Positions 19,891-28,870 of a DNA stretch of 64,000 nucleotides are shown here, piece by piece. Numbering within the stretch: position 1 is the first letter of the stretch; the number at the start of each line of letters is the position of its first letter. The position numbers and the translations under genes are program-made. The stretch covers positions 1-64,000 of the forward strand of contig PKEX01000011.1 of assembly GCA_002919235.1 (NCBI GenBank), written 5' to 3'. The notes beneath the pieces are model-generated. The model had not been told where the DNA came from, did not search any database, and saw only the letters and a list, made by a program, of their open reading frames with translations. This DNA comes from Clostridia bacterium (lineage in GTDB: Bacteria > Bacillota > Limnochordia > DTU080 > RSA5).

Positions 19891-19919
19891 ATTATAACGG
19901 AGTCTCGTTTTTGTGTCAA
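19891..19919 (-). promoter_or_regulatory. Sigma-A promoter of yabR
   Basis: On the minus strand TTGACA (19919-19914) and TATAAT (19896-19891) are both perfect and 17 bases apart. It lies in the 176-base AT-richer gap after divIC. Confidence 0.92.
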
Positions 19920-20011
19920 TAAGGCCAAATAATATGTCAGTTCTGTTAATTTCGCGCGGTCTCGTACGGCGCCGGAGGGCGCGGCGCCACCGCCGCAACG
20001 AGGCAGGGGCC

Positions 20012-20353
20012 CTAGCGAGCACCGGAGGGCGAGGAGTTCCCCGCCGGTGCCGCCAGTTTCACCGGAATCTCTCCCGGCATCACCAGTCCTAACTGTTCCC
20101 GGGCGACCCTTTCGATATACTGGTCGCTCTGCAGGTACTCCAGTTCCGCTCGCTTCGCTTCGATGCTGGCTTCCGTGGCCGCGATCTTCGCGTGCACTTC
20201 CGCGATCCGGGCCTCAAGCCGTGCCGCCTGCCGCAGCACCGCGGCGTACGACGCCGCGATCGAGAGCAGGACGGCGATCCCCAGCACCGTCCAAAATCTC
20301 GGCGTCACCTTCCAGCGCCTCACCAGCCTGCGCCGGCTCTCCACGCGGTCCAT
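20012..20353 (-). CDS. divIC: Septum formation initiator family protein (DivIC/FtsB)
   Basis: A 113-residue bitopic membrane protein with a basic cytoplasmic tail (about 20 residues), one transmembrane helix (FWTVLGIAVLLSIAASYAAV) and an external coiled coil (AARLEARIAEVHAKIAATEA and on) ending in YIERVAREQLGLVMPGE, the family's conserved motif. DivIC pairs with FtsL/DivIB in the divisome and helps activate septal peptidoglycan synthesis. It is downstream of yabQ, as in Bacillus and Clostridia. Confidence 0.93.
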   Translation of the reverse strand: MDRVESRRRLVRRWKVTPRFWTVLGIAVLLSIAASYAAVLRQAARLEARIAEVHAKIAATEASIEAKRAELEYLQSDQYIERVAREQLGLVMPGEIPVKLAAPAGNSSPSGAR

Positions 20354-20484
20354 GGCAGCCCTCCCCGCCGTCCCTCGCCCGCGGCCGTCGGCAAAGCCGG
20401 CTTCCTCGCGGCGGTGCTTTACATTTCCAATCTGGTTTCAAACCTTTCCACGTCCCGGCTCGATCCCCTCCCTCCCCCCTCCAT

Positions 20485-21003
20485 TCAGGCGCGGGGAAAG
20501 AGCCGGCTCCAGGAGAACCGGTGCCACGCCATGCGGACGGGCCGCAGCGGCCGGGAAAAGGCGGGAAGCCCCAAGCCCGCACCGGAGCCCAAGCCTCTCC
20601 AGCCCCCGGCCCTCCAGCCCAGGGCGCGGCCCAGCGCGTGGAGCGGATACAGGATCAGGCGGGCGAAGCCAAACAGCACGGACCCCAGCAAGCGCCCAAA
20701 CCCCCGCAGCGCTCCGGCGAAGGCCCAAATCACCAGGGAGCTCAGCGTCTGGAAGTAGAGCAGGAGGCCTACTCCCAGGCCGATCAAGACGTAATAGCGC
20801 AGCTCACCCCAGTTCCCCGCCAGCAGCATGGCGAAGACGATGGGTGTGACGGCGATCCAAAAGACGATGTCCGTCAGCGCCGTCACCCACTGGCGGGGAT
20901 GGCAGGCGGCCCGCAGCACCCGGTAGAGGTCGAAAAGGAGGCCTACCACGGCTCCGGCCAGGATGGTCATGAGGAACGCGTAGGTCTGCGCGGCCAAGCT
21001 CAT
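20485..21003 (-). CDS. yabQ: Spore cortex protein YabQ
   Basis: A 172-residue membrane protein with about four hydrophobic helices: MSLAAQTYAFLMTILAGAVV at the start, then LTDIVFWIAVTPIVFAMLLA, YYVLIGLGVGLLLYFQTLS and LVIWAFAGALRGF. The motif GLLFDLYRVLR near residue 22-32 is characteristic. YabQ is needed for cortex assembly and sits in the outer forespore membrane. I use ATG 21003, or the GTG codon just before it; GGTGGTGATC lies upstream. The last 60 residues are arginine-rich and poorly conserved. Confidence 0.9.
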   Translation of the reverse strand: MSLAAQTYAFLMTILAGAVVGLLFDLYRVLRAACHPRQWVTALTDIVFWIAVTPIVFAMLLAGNWGELRYYVLIGLGVGLLLYFQTLSSLVIWAFAGALRGFGRLLGSVLFGFARLILYPLHALGRALGWRAGGWRGLGSGAGLGLPAFSRPLRPVRMAWHRFSWSRLFPRA

Positions 21004-21180
21004 CACGGCAGGATCACCACCTTGCGGTTGATCCTCCGCTCGTGGGAGCGGAGGGACCCTACCAGAGTATGAGCTTGCCGTCAAAGTGTGCGGGAAGGGA
21101 CAGGCGGGGACGGAGCGCGAACCGCTCCTCGCGAAGACCGAAGCGAAGAAACTAAGGGGCCTGGTCCTACCGCCGCCTCC

Positions 21181-21516
21181 TCAGCGGAAGATCTTGCCCA
21201 AGAGCCCCTTGGCTTTTCCCTTCGGGCGCGGGCCGTCGCCCACGTACTCGATGCTGTGGACGAACCCGTCCACCAGGAGGCTGCCCCCTTCCAGGTTGAG
21301 CTCACGGATGTGCAGCCCCTCGCCCCGGATCACCATCACGCCTTGATCCGTCTCGAGCAGCACCTGGTGGTTATCGAAGCTCTCCACGTTCAGCACGCCG
21401 TCGATGGCCATGGACTTCCTGTGCTTTAGGACGAGCTGGTGGCGCTTCCTGGCCGCGGTGGCCTCGGCGCCGACGCGCCCTTCGCCCGCCTCGTCCAGCG
21501 GTCGGCTTCGTGTCAC
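21181..21516 (-). CDS. yabP: Sporulation protein YabP
   Basis: A 111-residue YabP/YqfC-family protein. The core HQLVLKHRKSMAIDGVLNVE, then FDNHQVLLETDQGVMVIRGE, GLHIRELNLEGGSLLVDGFV, is typical. In Bacillus the yabP-yabQ pair is required for spore cortex formation. GTG 21516 follows AAGGGGG. The usual upstream neighbour, the S4-domain gene yabO, is missing; metH lies there instead. Confidence 0.92.
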   Translation of the reverse strand: MTRSRPLDEAGEGRVGAEATAARKRHQLVLKHRKSMAIDGVLNVESFDNHQVLLETDQGVMVIRGEGLHIRELNLEGGSLLVDGFVHSIEYVGDGPRPKGKAKGLLGKIFR

Positions 21517-21655
21517 CCGGCACGCCCCCTTGTTTCACCTTGCGCCACGCAGGCGGCGTCGAAACGCCCGCGACCGGCCCCCGGGCTCCCGGCGGGCGCC
21601 GCCGCCGCAAAGCCTGGTCGTGAAAAGGCTATGCAGGACGACCCGGCCGGATGAC

Positions 21656-24600
21656 CTACTTGGAGGCATCGAAGTACTCGCAGGCCGGGTGGTGGAACAC
21701 CACCGCGGTGACGGAGGCCTCCGGCTCCATCATGTAGCCGTCCGTGAGTTCCAAGCCGATCTCTTCGGGCCGGAGCAGCCTAAAGAGCTCCGCCTGCTGC
21801 TCCAAGTCGGGGCAGGCCGGATAGCCGAAAGAGTAGCGCCGGCCGCGGTAGCGGGCCTGGAAGCGGTCGCGCATGGTCATCCCGGGATCGTCGGGAAAGC
21901 CCCACCAACCCCGGATCTTGCTGTGCAGCCACTCGGCCATGGCCTCGGCGGTCTCCAGGGCCAAAGCCTGGATGGCGTGGCTCTTCAGGAATTCTCCTGC
22001 GTCCTTGTACCGCTGGTACCGCTCGCGGATCCCCTTGCCGGCGGTGAGGGCGAACAGGCAGACGTTGTCAGGGGCACCCTGGCCCCGGGGGTTGACGTAG
22101 TCCGCCAGGCACAGGCCGTCCGGCCGGGGCTGGCGCGGGAACGTGAACTGCCCCACCACCCGCTCCCGCCGCTCGTCCAGGAGATACAGGGTATTCCCCT
22201 GGCTGTAGGCGGGGAAAAACTGCCACACCGCCCGGGCCTCCATCCCGCCGCGCCGGCACTCCTCCTTGAGCTCGTCGACGAGCGCTTTGAGACGCAGCGC
22301 CTTTTCATCGCCGGCGGCGATCAGCGCCTCGGCCCTGCCGCCCCGCAGGCCCAGGTGGCGGGTGTACAGCATCGCCGGGTTGATGTACGCCCAGATCTCG
22401 TCCAGGTTCACGTGGTGCAGCACGTGCCGCCGGTAGTCCGGAGCCTCGGGCACCTGATCCAGCACGGGAATGAGGGCCGACCGCCGGGCGGGGACCGGGC
22501 CGGTCCCCTTTTCCCTGGCGCCGGCGGCGGCCAGTTCCCGGTCCTGCGCTTCCAGCTTTTGGACCAGTTCCTTGCGGCGCTGGGGATTCATGATCTGGTT
22601 TGCGAGCTCAAGGCCCTCCATCGCGTCTTTCGCGTAGGCCACCAGGCCGCCGTAGGCGGGAGCGATCTTGCGGCGGGTGAAGCCGTTGGTCAGCGCCGCT
22701 CCTCCCACCAGCATGGGCGGGGTGACGCCGGCGGCCGTCAGCTCCTGGGCCGTGATCACCATCTGCTCCGCCGACTTCACCAAGAGGCCCGAAAGCCCCA
22801 CGATGTCGGGCTGGTGCTCCCGGATGGCCTGGATCAGCTCGGCAGGGGGCACCTTGATGCCGAGGTTGATCACCTCGTACCCGTTGTTGGCCAGGACGAT
22901 CTCCACCAGGTTTTTCCCGATGTCGTGGACGTCGCCCTTGACCGTCGCCAGGATCACCTTGCCCCGCTTGGCGGTCTGGTCCTTCTCCATGAACTGCTCG
23001 AGGTAGGCCACCGCCGCCTTCATGGCCTCGGCGCTCTGCAGCACCTCTGCGACGATGAGCTGGTTTTGGTTGAAGAGCCGGCCCACTTCGTCCATGCCCG
23101 CCATCAGAGGGCCGTTGATGATCTCCAGCGGCTCCGCCTCTTTCAACTTGAGCTCCAGGTCCTCGATGAGCCCATCCTTGCTCCCTTCGATAATGTAGTT
23201 CGCCAGCCGCTGGTCGAGGCTGAGCTCCTCCCTGGGCGGCTTGGCGCGGGAGGCCGCCCCGCGGAAGTGCTCGGCGAAGCGGGCGATGGCCTCTTCGCTG
23301 GTCTCAAAGAGCACCGCTTCGGCCAGCGCCTTCTCCTCGTCCGGGATCTGGGCGTAGCGTTCGAGCTTTTCGGTGTTGACGATGGCGAGGTCCAGCCCGG
23401 CCTGGGTACAGTGGTACAGGAAGACCGAGTTGACCACCTCGCGGCCGGCCGGAGGCAGGCCGAAGGAGACGTTGCTGATGCCCAGGATGGTCTTGCACTG
23501 GGGGAACTCCTGCTTGAGGAGGCGGATCGCCTCGATGGTCTCCCGGGCGGAGCCCAGGTACTGCTGGTCCCCGGTCGCGCACGGAAAGACCAAAGGGTCA
23601 AAGATGATGTCCTGCGGCGGCACGCCGTACGTCTCCACCAGCAGCCGGTACGCCCGCCGGGCCACCTCCAGCTTGCGCTCCCGGGAGACGGCCATCCCCT
23701 GCTCGTCGATGCAGCCCACCACCAAGGCGGCGCCGTACTCCTTGGCCAGGGGGACCACCTGCCGGAAGCGCTCCTCCCCCTCCTCCAGGTTGATGGAGTT
23801 GAGAATCGCCTTTCCCTGCGAGTAGGTGAGGGCCCGCTCAAACACCTTGGGATCGGTGGAATCGATCATGAGGGGCACTTTCACCTTGCGCACCACGTGG
23901 GAGAGGAACGCCTCCATGTCCGCCAGCTCGTCCCGGTCGGGGTTGGCCAGGCAGATGTCGATGATCTGGGCCCCGTTCTTCACCTGCCGGCGGGCGATCT
24001 CGCTGGCTTCCTCGTACTTGCCGCTCGCGATGAGCTCCCGGAACTTGCGGGAGCCGATGACGTTGGTCCGCTCGCCCACCAGCACCGGCCGCTTTTCGTC
24101 GGAGATCTCGAGGCTCTCAAGGCCCGAGACGAAGGTGCCGCTCCGCCGGGGGATCTGCCGCGGGGGCCGGCCCTTTGCGAGCTGGACAAAGGCTTCGATG
24201 TGCGCGACCGTCGTCCCGCAGCAGCCGCCGATGAGGTTGACCCAGCCTTCCCGGATGAAGCGGTCCAGGACCGCGGCCATCATCTGCGGCGTCTCCACGT
24301 ACCGCCCGTCCTGGTCGGGAAGGCCCGCGTTGGGCACGCAGGCCACGGGCACCCGGGCCAGCTCCGCCATGGCCCGGATGTGGTCGGTCATCAAGTCGGG
24401 TCCCGTCGCGCAGTTGAGCCCGATGTAGAGCAGGTCCAAGTGCTCAAGGCTGATGACGAAGCTCTCGGCGTCCTGGCCCGCCAGCATGGTGCCCATGGGT
24501 TCGATGGTCCCGGAGACGGCCACGGGAAGCTCCCGGCCGGTCTCCTTGAAAAGCCGGCGGATTCCCGCCAGCGCCGCTTTGACGTTGCGGGTGTCCTGGG

Positions 24601-25096
24601 CCGTCTCGACGAGCAGGTAGTCCACCCCGCCGTCCATCAGGCCCCGGGCCTGCTCGTAGTAAGCCTCCGCCAGCTCCTCGAAGGTGATCCCGCCGGTGAC
24701 GGAGATGGCTTTGGTGGTGGGGCCCATGGAGCCCGCGACGAAGCGGGGCTTCTCCGGGGTGCTGTAGGCGTCGGCCACCCGGCGGGCGATCTCCGCGCCC
24801 CGGCGGGTGATCTCGTACGCCTGCCGGTCAAGAGGCGGGTACTCCGCGAGGACCACCCGGGACGAGCCGAACGTGTTGGTCGTGGTGATGTCCGCACCCG
24901 CCTCCAGGTAGCCGCGGTGGATCTCCTCCACCACGTCGGGCCGGGTGATGTTCAGGTACTCGTTGCAGCCTTCAAAGGCCTCGCCGCCGAAGTCACGGGC
25001 GGTGAGCCCCTTGGCCTGCAGGGCGGTCCCCATCGCGCCGTCGAGAACCAGGATGCGCTCGCGGATCAGGCGGCGCAAGAGGTCGCTCCGGTCCAT
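21656..25096 (-). CDS. metH: Cobalamin-dependent methionine synthase
   Basis: A 1146-residue four-module enzyme that transfers a methyl group from methyltetrahydrofolate to homocysteine through cobalamin. In order: the homocysteine domain (RILVLDGAMGTALQ, zinc ligands in GLNCATGP and GGCCGTT) to about residue 310; the pterin-binding domain (VGERTNVIGSRKFREL); the B12 cap and B12-binding domains with DVHDIG (the lower-ligand histidine) near residue 750; and the reactivation domain with KIRGWWGFPDDPGMTMRDRF and YRGRRYSFGYPACPD. ATG 25096 follows GGAAGGAG; an in-frame extension to 25225 lacks homology. It is divergent from a trans-sulfuration gene. Confidence 0.96.
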   Translation of the reverse strand: MDRSDLLRRLIRERILVLDGAMGTALQAKGLTARDFGGEAFEGCNEYLNITRPDVVEEIHRGYLEAGADITTTNTFGSSRVVLAEYPPLDRQAYEITRRGAEIARRVADAYSTPEKPRFVAGSMGPTTKAISVTGGITFEELAEAYYEQARGLMDGGVDYLLVETAQDTRNVKAALAGIRRLFKETGRELPVAVSGTIEPMGTMLAGQDAESFVISLEHLDLLYIGLNCATGPDLMTDHIRAMAELARVPVACVPNAGLPDQDGRYVETPQMMAAVLDRFIREGWVNLIGGCCGTTVAHIEAFVQLAKGRPPRQIPRRSGTFVSGLESLEISDEKRPVLVGERTNVIGSRKFRELIASGKYEEASEIARRQVKNGAQIIDICLANPDRDELADMEAFLSHVVRKVKVPLMIDSTDPKVFERALTYSQGKAILNSINLEEGEERFRQVVPLAKEYGAALVVGCIDEQGMAVSRERKLEVARRAYRLLVETYGVPPQDIIFDPLVFPCATGDQQYLGSARETIEAIRLLKQEFPQCKTILGISNVSFGLPPAGREVVNSVFLYHCTQAGLDLAIVNTEKLERYAQIPDEEKALAEAVLFETSEEAIARFAEHFRGAASRAKPPREELSLDQRLANYIIEGSKDGLIEDLELKLKEAEPLEIINGPLMAGMDEVGRLFNQNQLIVAEVLQSAEAMKAAVAYLEQFMEKDQTAKRGKVILATVKGDVHDIGKNLVEIVLANNGYEVINLGIKVPPAELIQAIREHQPDIVGLSGLLVKSAEQMVITAQELTAAGVTPPMLVGGAALTNGFTRRKIAPAYGGLVAYAKDAMEGLELANQIMNPQRRKELVQKLEAQDRELAAAGAREKGTGPVPARRSALIPVLDQVPEAPDYRRHVLHHVNLDEIWAYINPAMLYTRHLGLRGGRAEALIAAGDEKALRLKALVDELKEECRRGGMEARAVWQFFPAYSQGNTLYLLDERRERVVGQFTFPRQPRPDGLCLADYVNPRGQGAPDNVCLFALTAGKGIRERYQRYKDAGEFLKSHAIQALALETAEAMAEWLHSKIRGWWGFPDDPGMTMRDRFQARYRGRRYSFGYPACPDLEQQAELFRLLRPEEIGLELTDGYMMEPEASVTAVVFHHPACEYFDASK

Positions 25097-25156
25097 AGCC
25101 CAGGCTCCTTCCCAGCGCGGTGCTGCGCCTTCTCTTAGGGTCCACGATATTTCTAT

Positions 25157-25184
25157 AAAATCCGCCCGGAATCCTCCGGATTTT
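25157..25184. repeat. Inverted repeat in the metH / PLP-enzyme divergent region
   Basis: AAAATCCG at 25157-25164 and CGGATTTT at 25177-25184 form perfect eight-base arms 12 bases apart. It stands in the 173-base divergent region and could be a regulator site or a small hairpin. I see no SAM (S-box) or cobalamin riboswitch there. Confidence 0.4.
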
Positions 25185-25269
25185 AAGAGGTGATACCGCC
25201 GCGGAATCGAAGTATCAGTTTTCATTAGACCCTTTTAGAGCAGCGCTGGCAAGAGGCGGGGATGGACCG

Positions 25270-26421
25270 ATGGATTTCGAGACGAGAGCGGCCCGGGCCG
25301 GGGTCGGTTGGGACAGCGCGTACCGCAGCGTGGCGACGCCCATTTACCAGACCGCGATCTTCGAGCACCAAAAACCGCTGGTCCCGGGGGCCGATCCCTA
25401 CAGTTACACCCGGCTCGGCAACCCCACGCGGGCCGCCCTGGAGCACACGCTGGCGGACCTGGAAGGCGGCGGGCACGCCTTCGCCTTCTCTTCGGGGATG
25501 GCGGCCATCTACGCGACGCTGCAGACGCTGCGGCCCGGCAGCCATATCATCGCCACGGCCGGGCTTTACGGCCACACCTTCGCCGTGATCCAGGACATCC
25601 TGGCGCCCCTGGGGATCCGGGCCGCTTACGTGGACACCTCTTCCGTCGAGGCGGTCCTCTCCGCCTGGACGGAAAAGACCGCCGCCGTCTACGTGGAGAT
25701 GCCCAGCAACCCCTTGCTGCGGGCGGCCGACCTGCCGGCGCTGGCCTCCATCTGTAAAGAGCGGAAGGCCCGGCTCATCGTGGACAGCACGTTTCTGACG
25801 CCGTGGGGGATCCGCCCCTTGGAGCTGGGCGCCGATATCGTGGTCCACAGCGCCACCAAGTACCTGGCAGGCCACAACGACACCCTGGCGGGCGCGGTGA
25901 TCGTCCGCTCCCCTTCCCTCGCGGAGGAACTCGCGGTCCTGCAGCGGCTGACGGGAAGCGTGCTCTCTCCCTTTGATTCCTTTCTCACCCTGCGGGGCAT
26001 CAAGACGCTGGCGGTGCGGATGGAGCGGGCCCAGGCCAACGCGATGGCCCTGGCGGAGTGGCTCCGCGGGCACCCTCTAGTAGAGGAAGTCCACTATCCG
26101 GGCCTCGCCCACCACCCCGACCGCCCGCTCTTCGAAAAGCAAGCCCGGGGCTTCGGCAGCGTCCTCTCGTTTGCCGTCAAGAGCCCCGGGGCGGCGCTGC
26201 GGGTCTTGGAACGCACCCGGCTGATCCTGGTGGCGGAGAGCCTGGGGGGGGTGGAATCCCTGATCACGTACCCGTGGACGCAGACGCACCAGAACATCCC
26301 GCCGGCCGAACGGGCGCGCCTTGGGATCCACGACCGGCTGCTCCGGCTCTCCGTGGGCATCGAGAGCGCCGCCGACCTCATCGACGACCTCGCGCAGGCG
26401 CTGGAAGGAGCCGGCGCCTAA
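25270..26421 (+). CDS. Trans-sulfuration PLP enzyme (cystathionine gamma-synthase / homocysteine synthase type)
   Basis: A 383-residue Cys/Met-metabolism PLP-dependent enzyme. Visible are YSYTRLGNPTRAALE (cofactor-phosphate tyrosine and arginine), SSGMAAIYATLQ, the IVDSTFLTPWG aspartate region and the PLP lysine, Lys197, in VVHSATKYLAG. SLGGVESLITYPWTQTH near the C-terminus is the substrate-binding loop. The family includes cystathionine gamma-synthase, beta- and gamma-lyases and O-acetylhomoserine sulfhydrylase; the divergent metH neighbour supports a role in making homocysteine. Its stop overlaps the convergent SpoIID-like gene stop by four bases. Confidence 0.88.
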   Translation: MDFETRAARAGVGWDSAYRSVATPIYQTAIFEHQKPLVPGADPYSYTRLGNPTRAALEHTLADLEGGGHAFAFSSGMAAIYATLQTLRPGSHIIATAGLYGHTFAVIQDILAPLGIRAAYVDTSSVEAVLSAWTEKTAAVYVEMPSNPLLRAADLPALASICKERKARLIVDSTFLTPWGIRPLELGADIVVHSATKYLAGHNDTLAGAVIVRSPSLAEELAVLQRLTGSVLSPFDSFLTLRGIKTLAVRMERAQANAMALAEWLRGHPLVEEVHYPGLAHHPDRPLFEKQARGFGSVLSFAVKSPGAALRVLERTRLILVAESLGGVESLITYPWTQTHQNIPPAERARLGIHDRLLRLSVGIESAADLIDDLAQALEGAGA

Positions 26422-27374
26422 TCCCAGGCCTTCTCAATCTCGATGTCGTTGAAGAAGGCTTTGAGGATTTCTTCGGCCTTTTTTCCCTCGACGGCCATGG
26501 CGTAGGCGTCCCATTGGCTCAAGCCCACGCCGTGGCCAAAGCCGGAGCCCTCCATCACCAGCCGCCCGTCCTGCACTTCCAGCCGGCTGAGGAGCGTCGA
26601 CTTCATCCGCTCCGGGCCCAGGGCGATTCTGAGCTCGGCCGCGTGGACTCGCTCCGTCCCGCGCGAGCCGGTCACTTCCAGCGTCGTCGCCCGGCCTGAC
26701 GGCCCCCGCTCCAGGATCCGCACGTCCTCCACCTTGCCTACGTCCGCCAGCTCCACGATGGCCTCGCTCACCTCGGAAAGGGGGAAGGAAGCCGTCCAGG
26801 AGCGGTGTTCTTCCGGCACGTACCGGTTTTCGGGAAGCTTCACCGCCTTGACGAAGCCGGGCTCGTCCTCCTGGTAGTTGAGACCTTCTTTGGCGGTCGC
26901 GGTGTGGCCGCCGCTGTACGAGTGAAACCAGGCTTTGACGTACTCTCCCCGGTGGACCATCACCTGCCCGCGCGTCGCCTCCACCGCCCGGCGGATCGCC
27001 GGCGTGATGTTTTCGGGGCGGTACGCCTGTGCTTCCCGGACGTCCGTGGAGATGTTCACCCGTCCCTCGTCATCCAGGAAGCTCAAGGCAAAGCTGCGGG
27101 CCAGGATGGCCTGGGCGGCGTACGCCTCGTGGGGCCAGTCCTGCTCTTCGCCGCCTTCCGCGGGGAGCCGCCCCATCTCGCCGCCGACGACTCCCATGAT
27201 GTACTCTTCCATGGGCAGCTCGCGCACGGCGCCGTTCTCATCCATTTCCACGCGGACGGTGGGTTCGTCTCCCAGCCTCCTGGCCCCGGTGCGGGTCCCC
27301 CCCGCAAAGAAGAGGAGGGCCAGGACGACGGCGGCCGCCCCGGCGGCCAGCAGTGCGGTGGCAGTGCGGTTCAT
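26418..27374 (-). CDS. SpoIID/LytB-domain protein
   Basis: A 318-residue protein with an N-terminal membrane anchor (MNRTATALLAAGAAAVVLAL) and a SpoIID domain: LPMEEYIMGVVGGEMGRLPA, EAYAAQAILARSFAL, the W-H-S-Y-S-G-G-H motif of the lytic transglycosylase site, and GSGFGHGVGLSQWDAYAMA near the C-terminus. SpoIID cleaves peptidoglycan glycan strands after amidase action during engulfment. ATG 27374 follows GGAGGG. This may be the true SpoIID or a paralogue, because its location between metabolic genes is not the usual one. The 244-base gap to hup holds both promoters, which I could not pin down. Confidence 0.9.
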   Translation of the reverse strand: MNRTATALLAAGAAAVVLALLFFAGGTRTGARRLGDEPTVRVEMDENGAVRELPMEEYIMGVVGGEMGRLPAEGGEEQDWPHEAYAAQAILARSFALSFLDDEGRVNISTDVREAQAYRPENITPAIRRAVEATRGQVMVHRGEYVKAWFHSYSGGHTATAKEGLNYQEDEPGFVKAVKLPENRYVPEEHRSWTASFPLSEVSEAIVELADVGKVEDVRILERGPSGRATTLEVTGSRGTERVHAAELRIALGPERMKSTLLSRLEVQDGRLVMEGSGFGHGVGLSQWDAYAMAVEGKKAEEILKAFFNDIEIEKAWD

Positions 27375-27618
27375 GGCATTCCCTCCAAACCCGGCCGGCG
27401 AGCCGGAAAGCCGCTGGCAAAGCGGCGCTTGCCGCATCCGGCGTTAGTTTGCGGCCGGGTTTGGATACCTTATACCGGAGGCCTCGGGCCGGCCGGGAGC
27501 TCGGAAAGCCCGTCACCATGGGGGTTTGCCTCGGAAAACAACGAAACCGCTGGCAGGATTTCGCTTTCGCAGGCTCGAACATACACCCTCGAAATTCCTG
27601 GAAAGGGGGCGGAAGTGC

Positions 27619-27894
27619 ATGAACAAAAGCGAGCTGATCGCACAAGTCGCAGAAAAGACGGGCCTGACCAAACGGGCTGCAGGCGAGAGCGTTGAGGCGG
27701 TCCTGAGCGCGATCGAAGAGGCCCTGGTCAAAGGCGAAAAGGTGACGCTGGTCGGCTTCGGCACCTTCGAGGTCCGCCACCGGGCCGCCCGCAAGGGAGT
27801 CAACCCCGCCACCGGCGCCGTGATCGAGATCCCTGCCAGCAAGGTGCCGGCCTTCAAGGCGGGCAAGGCGCTCAAGGAGGCAGTCTCCAAGTAA
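27619..27894 (+). CDS. hup: DNA-binding protein HU
   Basis: A 91-residue histone-like protein: [61 protein letters not shown]. It bends and compacts DNA as a dimer. AAAGGGGGCGG precedes the ATG. It ends at an intrinsic terminator and is followed by mazG. Both genes are on the plus strand while the neighbours of the cluster are on the minus strand. Confidence 0.97.
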   Translation: MNKSELIAQVAEKTGLTKRAAGESVEAVLSAIEEALVKGEKVTLVGFGTFEVRHRAARKGVNPATGAVIEIPASKVPAFKAGKALKEAVSK

Positions 27895-27924
27895 GTCTCT
27901 CTGCGGCTTGACCTCGGAAACTGC

Positions 27925-27967
27925 GGGCCTGGATCCAAGCGAAGGCGTTCCGGGCCCCTTTTTCTTT
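27925..27967 (+). terminator. Intrinsic terminator of hup
   Basis: A nine-bp stem with one G-U pair (GGGCCTGGA at 27925-27933 with TCCGGGCCC at 27949-27957) is followed by CTTTTTCTTT. It lies 30 bases after the hup stop. Confidence 0.85.
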
Positions 27968-28000
27968 CCCCCGATGACACCGGCAAAGGAGGGTCGCCCG

Positions 28001-28837
28001 GTGACGGACGAACTCACCCCTTCCCGGCATCCGCTGGATCCCCTGGTCCGCGTCATGGCGCGGCTGCGAGGGCCCGGCGGGTGTCCCTGGGATCGCGAGC
28101 AAGACCACCACAGCCTGAAGAAATACGTGATCGAAGAGGCTTACGAGGTGGTGGAGGCCATCGAGGCCGGCGACGACCAGGCCCTCGTGGAAGAGCTGGG
28201 CGATCTCCTCCTCCAAGTGGTGTTTCACAGCCAGATCGCCAGCGAGGAGGGGCGTTTCGGCATCGACGACGTGGTGCAGGCCATCACCGAAAAGCTGATC
28301 CGCCGCCATCCCCACGTCTTCGGCGGTGCCAGCGCTCCGGACGCGGAGACGGTCCTGGCCAACTGGGAAAAGCTGAAACAGGAGGAACGGGCGGCGAAGG
28401 GCCAGGGCGGCCGGCCCCCGTCGCTGCTGGACGGCGTGCCCAAGAGCCTCCCGGCGCTGATGCTCGCCGCCGACGTGCAAAAGCGAGCAGCCAAGGTGGG
28501 GTTCCAGTGGGACGAGGTCTCCGGCGCGCTGGACAAAGTGGCGGAGGAGCTGGACGAGCTGGCCCGGGCCCGGGCGGCCGGAGACCGGAAAAAGCTCTTT
28601 GAAGAGTGGGGCGACCTGCTCTTTGCGCTGGTGAACGTCGCCCGCTACGACGGCATCGATCCCGAGGAGGCCCTCCGGCGGGCCGCCGGGAAGTTTGCCG
28701 CCCGCTTCCGGCATATCGAAGCCCGGGCGGCCGAGAACGGGCGCGACCTCCGCGAGATGAGCCTCGAAGAGATGGACGCCCTCTGGGATGAGGCTAAACG
28801 GTTGGAGCAGACGCCCCCCGCCGGGGGGCAGCCGTAG
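28001..28837 (+). CDS. mazG: Nucleoside triphosphate pyrophosphohydrolase MazG
   Basis: A 278-residue protein with two MazG domains. The first holds RLRGPGGCPWDREQDHHSL and the metal-binding EEAYEVVEAI, EELGDLLLQVVFH; the second holds FQWDEVSGALDKVAEELDEL and EEWGDLLFALVNVAR. It hydrolyses NTPs to NMP and PPi and clears aberrant or excess nucleotides. GTG 28001 follows AAAGGAGGG. Unlike Bacillus YabN there is no N-terminal methyltransferase domain. It is convergent with spoVT, and its 3' end includes a short GC hairpin at 28813-28829. Confidence 0.95.
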   Translation: MTDELTPSRHPLDPLVRVMARLRGPGGCPWDREQDHHSLKKYVIEEAYEVVEAIEAGDDQALVEELGDLLLQVVFHSQIASEEGRFGIDDVVQAITEKLIRRHPHVFGGASAPDAETVLANWEKLKQEERAAKGQGGRPPSLLDGVPKSLPALMLAADVQKRAAKVGFQWDEVSGALDKVAEELDELARARAAGDRKKLFEEWGDLLFALVNVARYDGIDPEEALRRAAGKFAARFRHIEARAAENGRDLREMSLEEMDALWDEAKRLEQTPPAGGQP

Positions 28838-28870
28838 AACCGTCCGGTCCCGGATGCCGGGAAGCCGCGC

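Noticed and set aside
25097-25269. Possible SAM or cobalamin riboswitch before metH
   Set aside because: The region is short and lacks the S-box and the B12-box cores; CTCTTA near 25133 is an isolated match.
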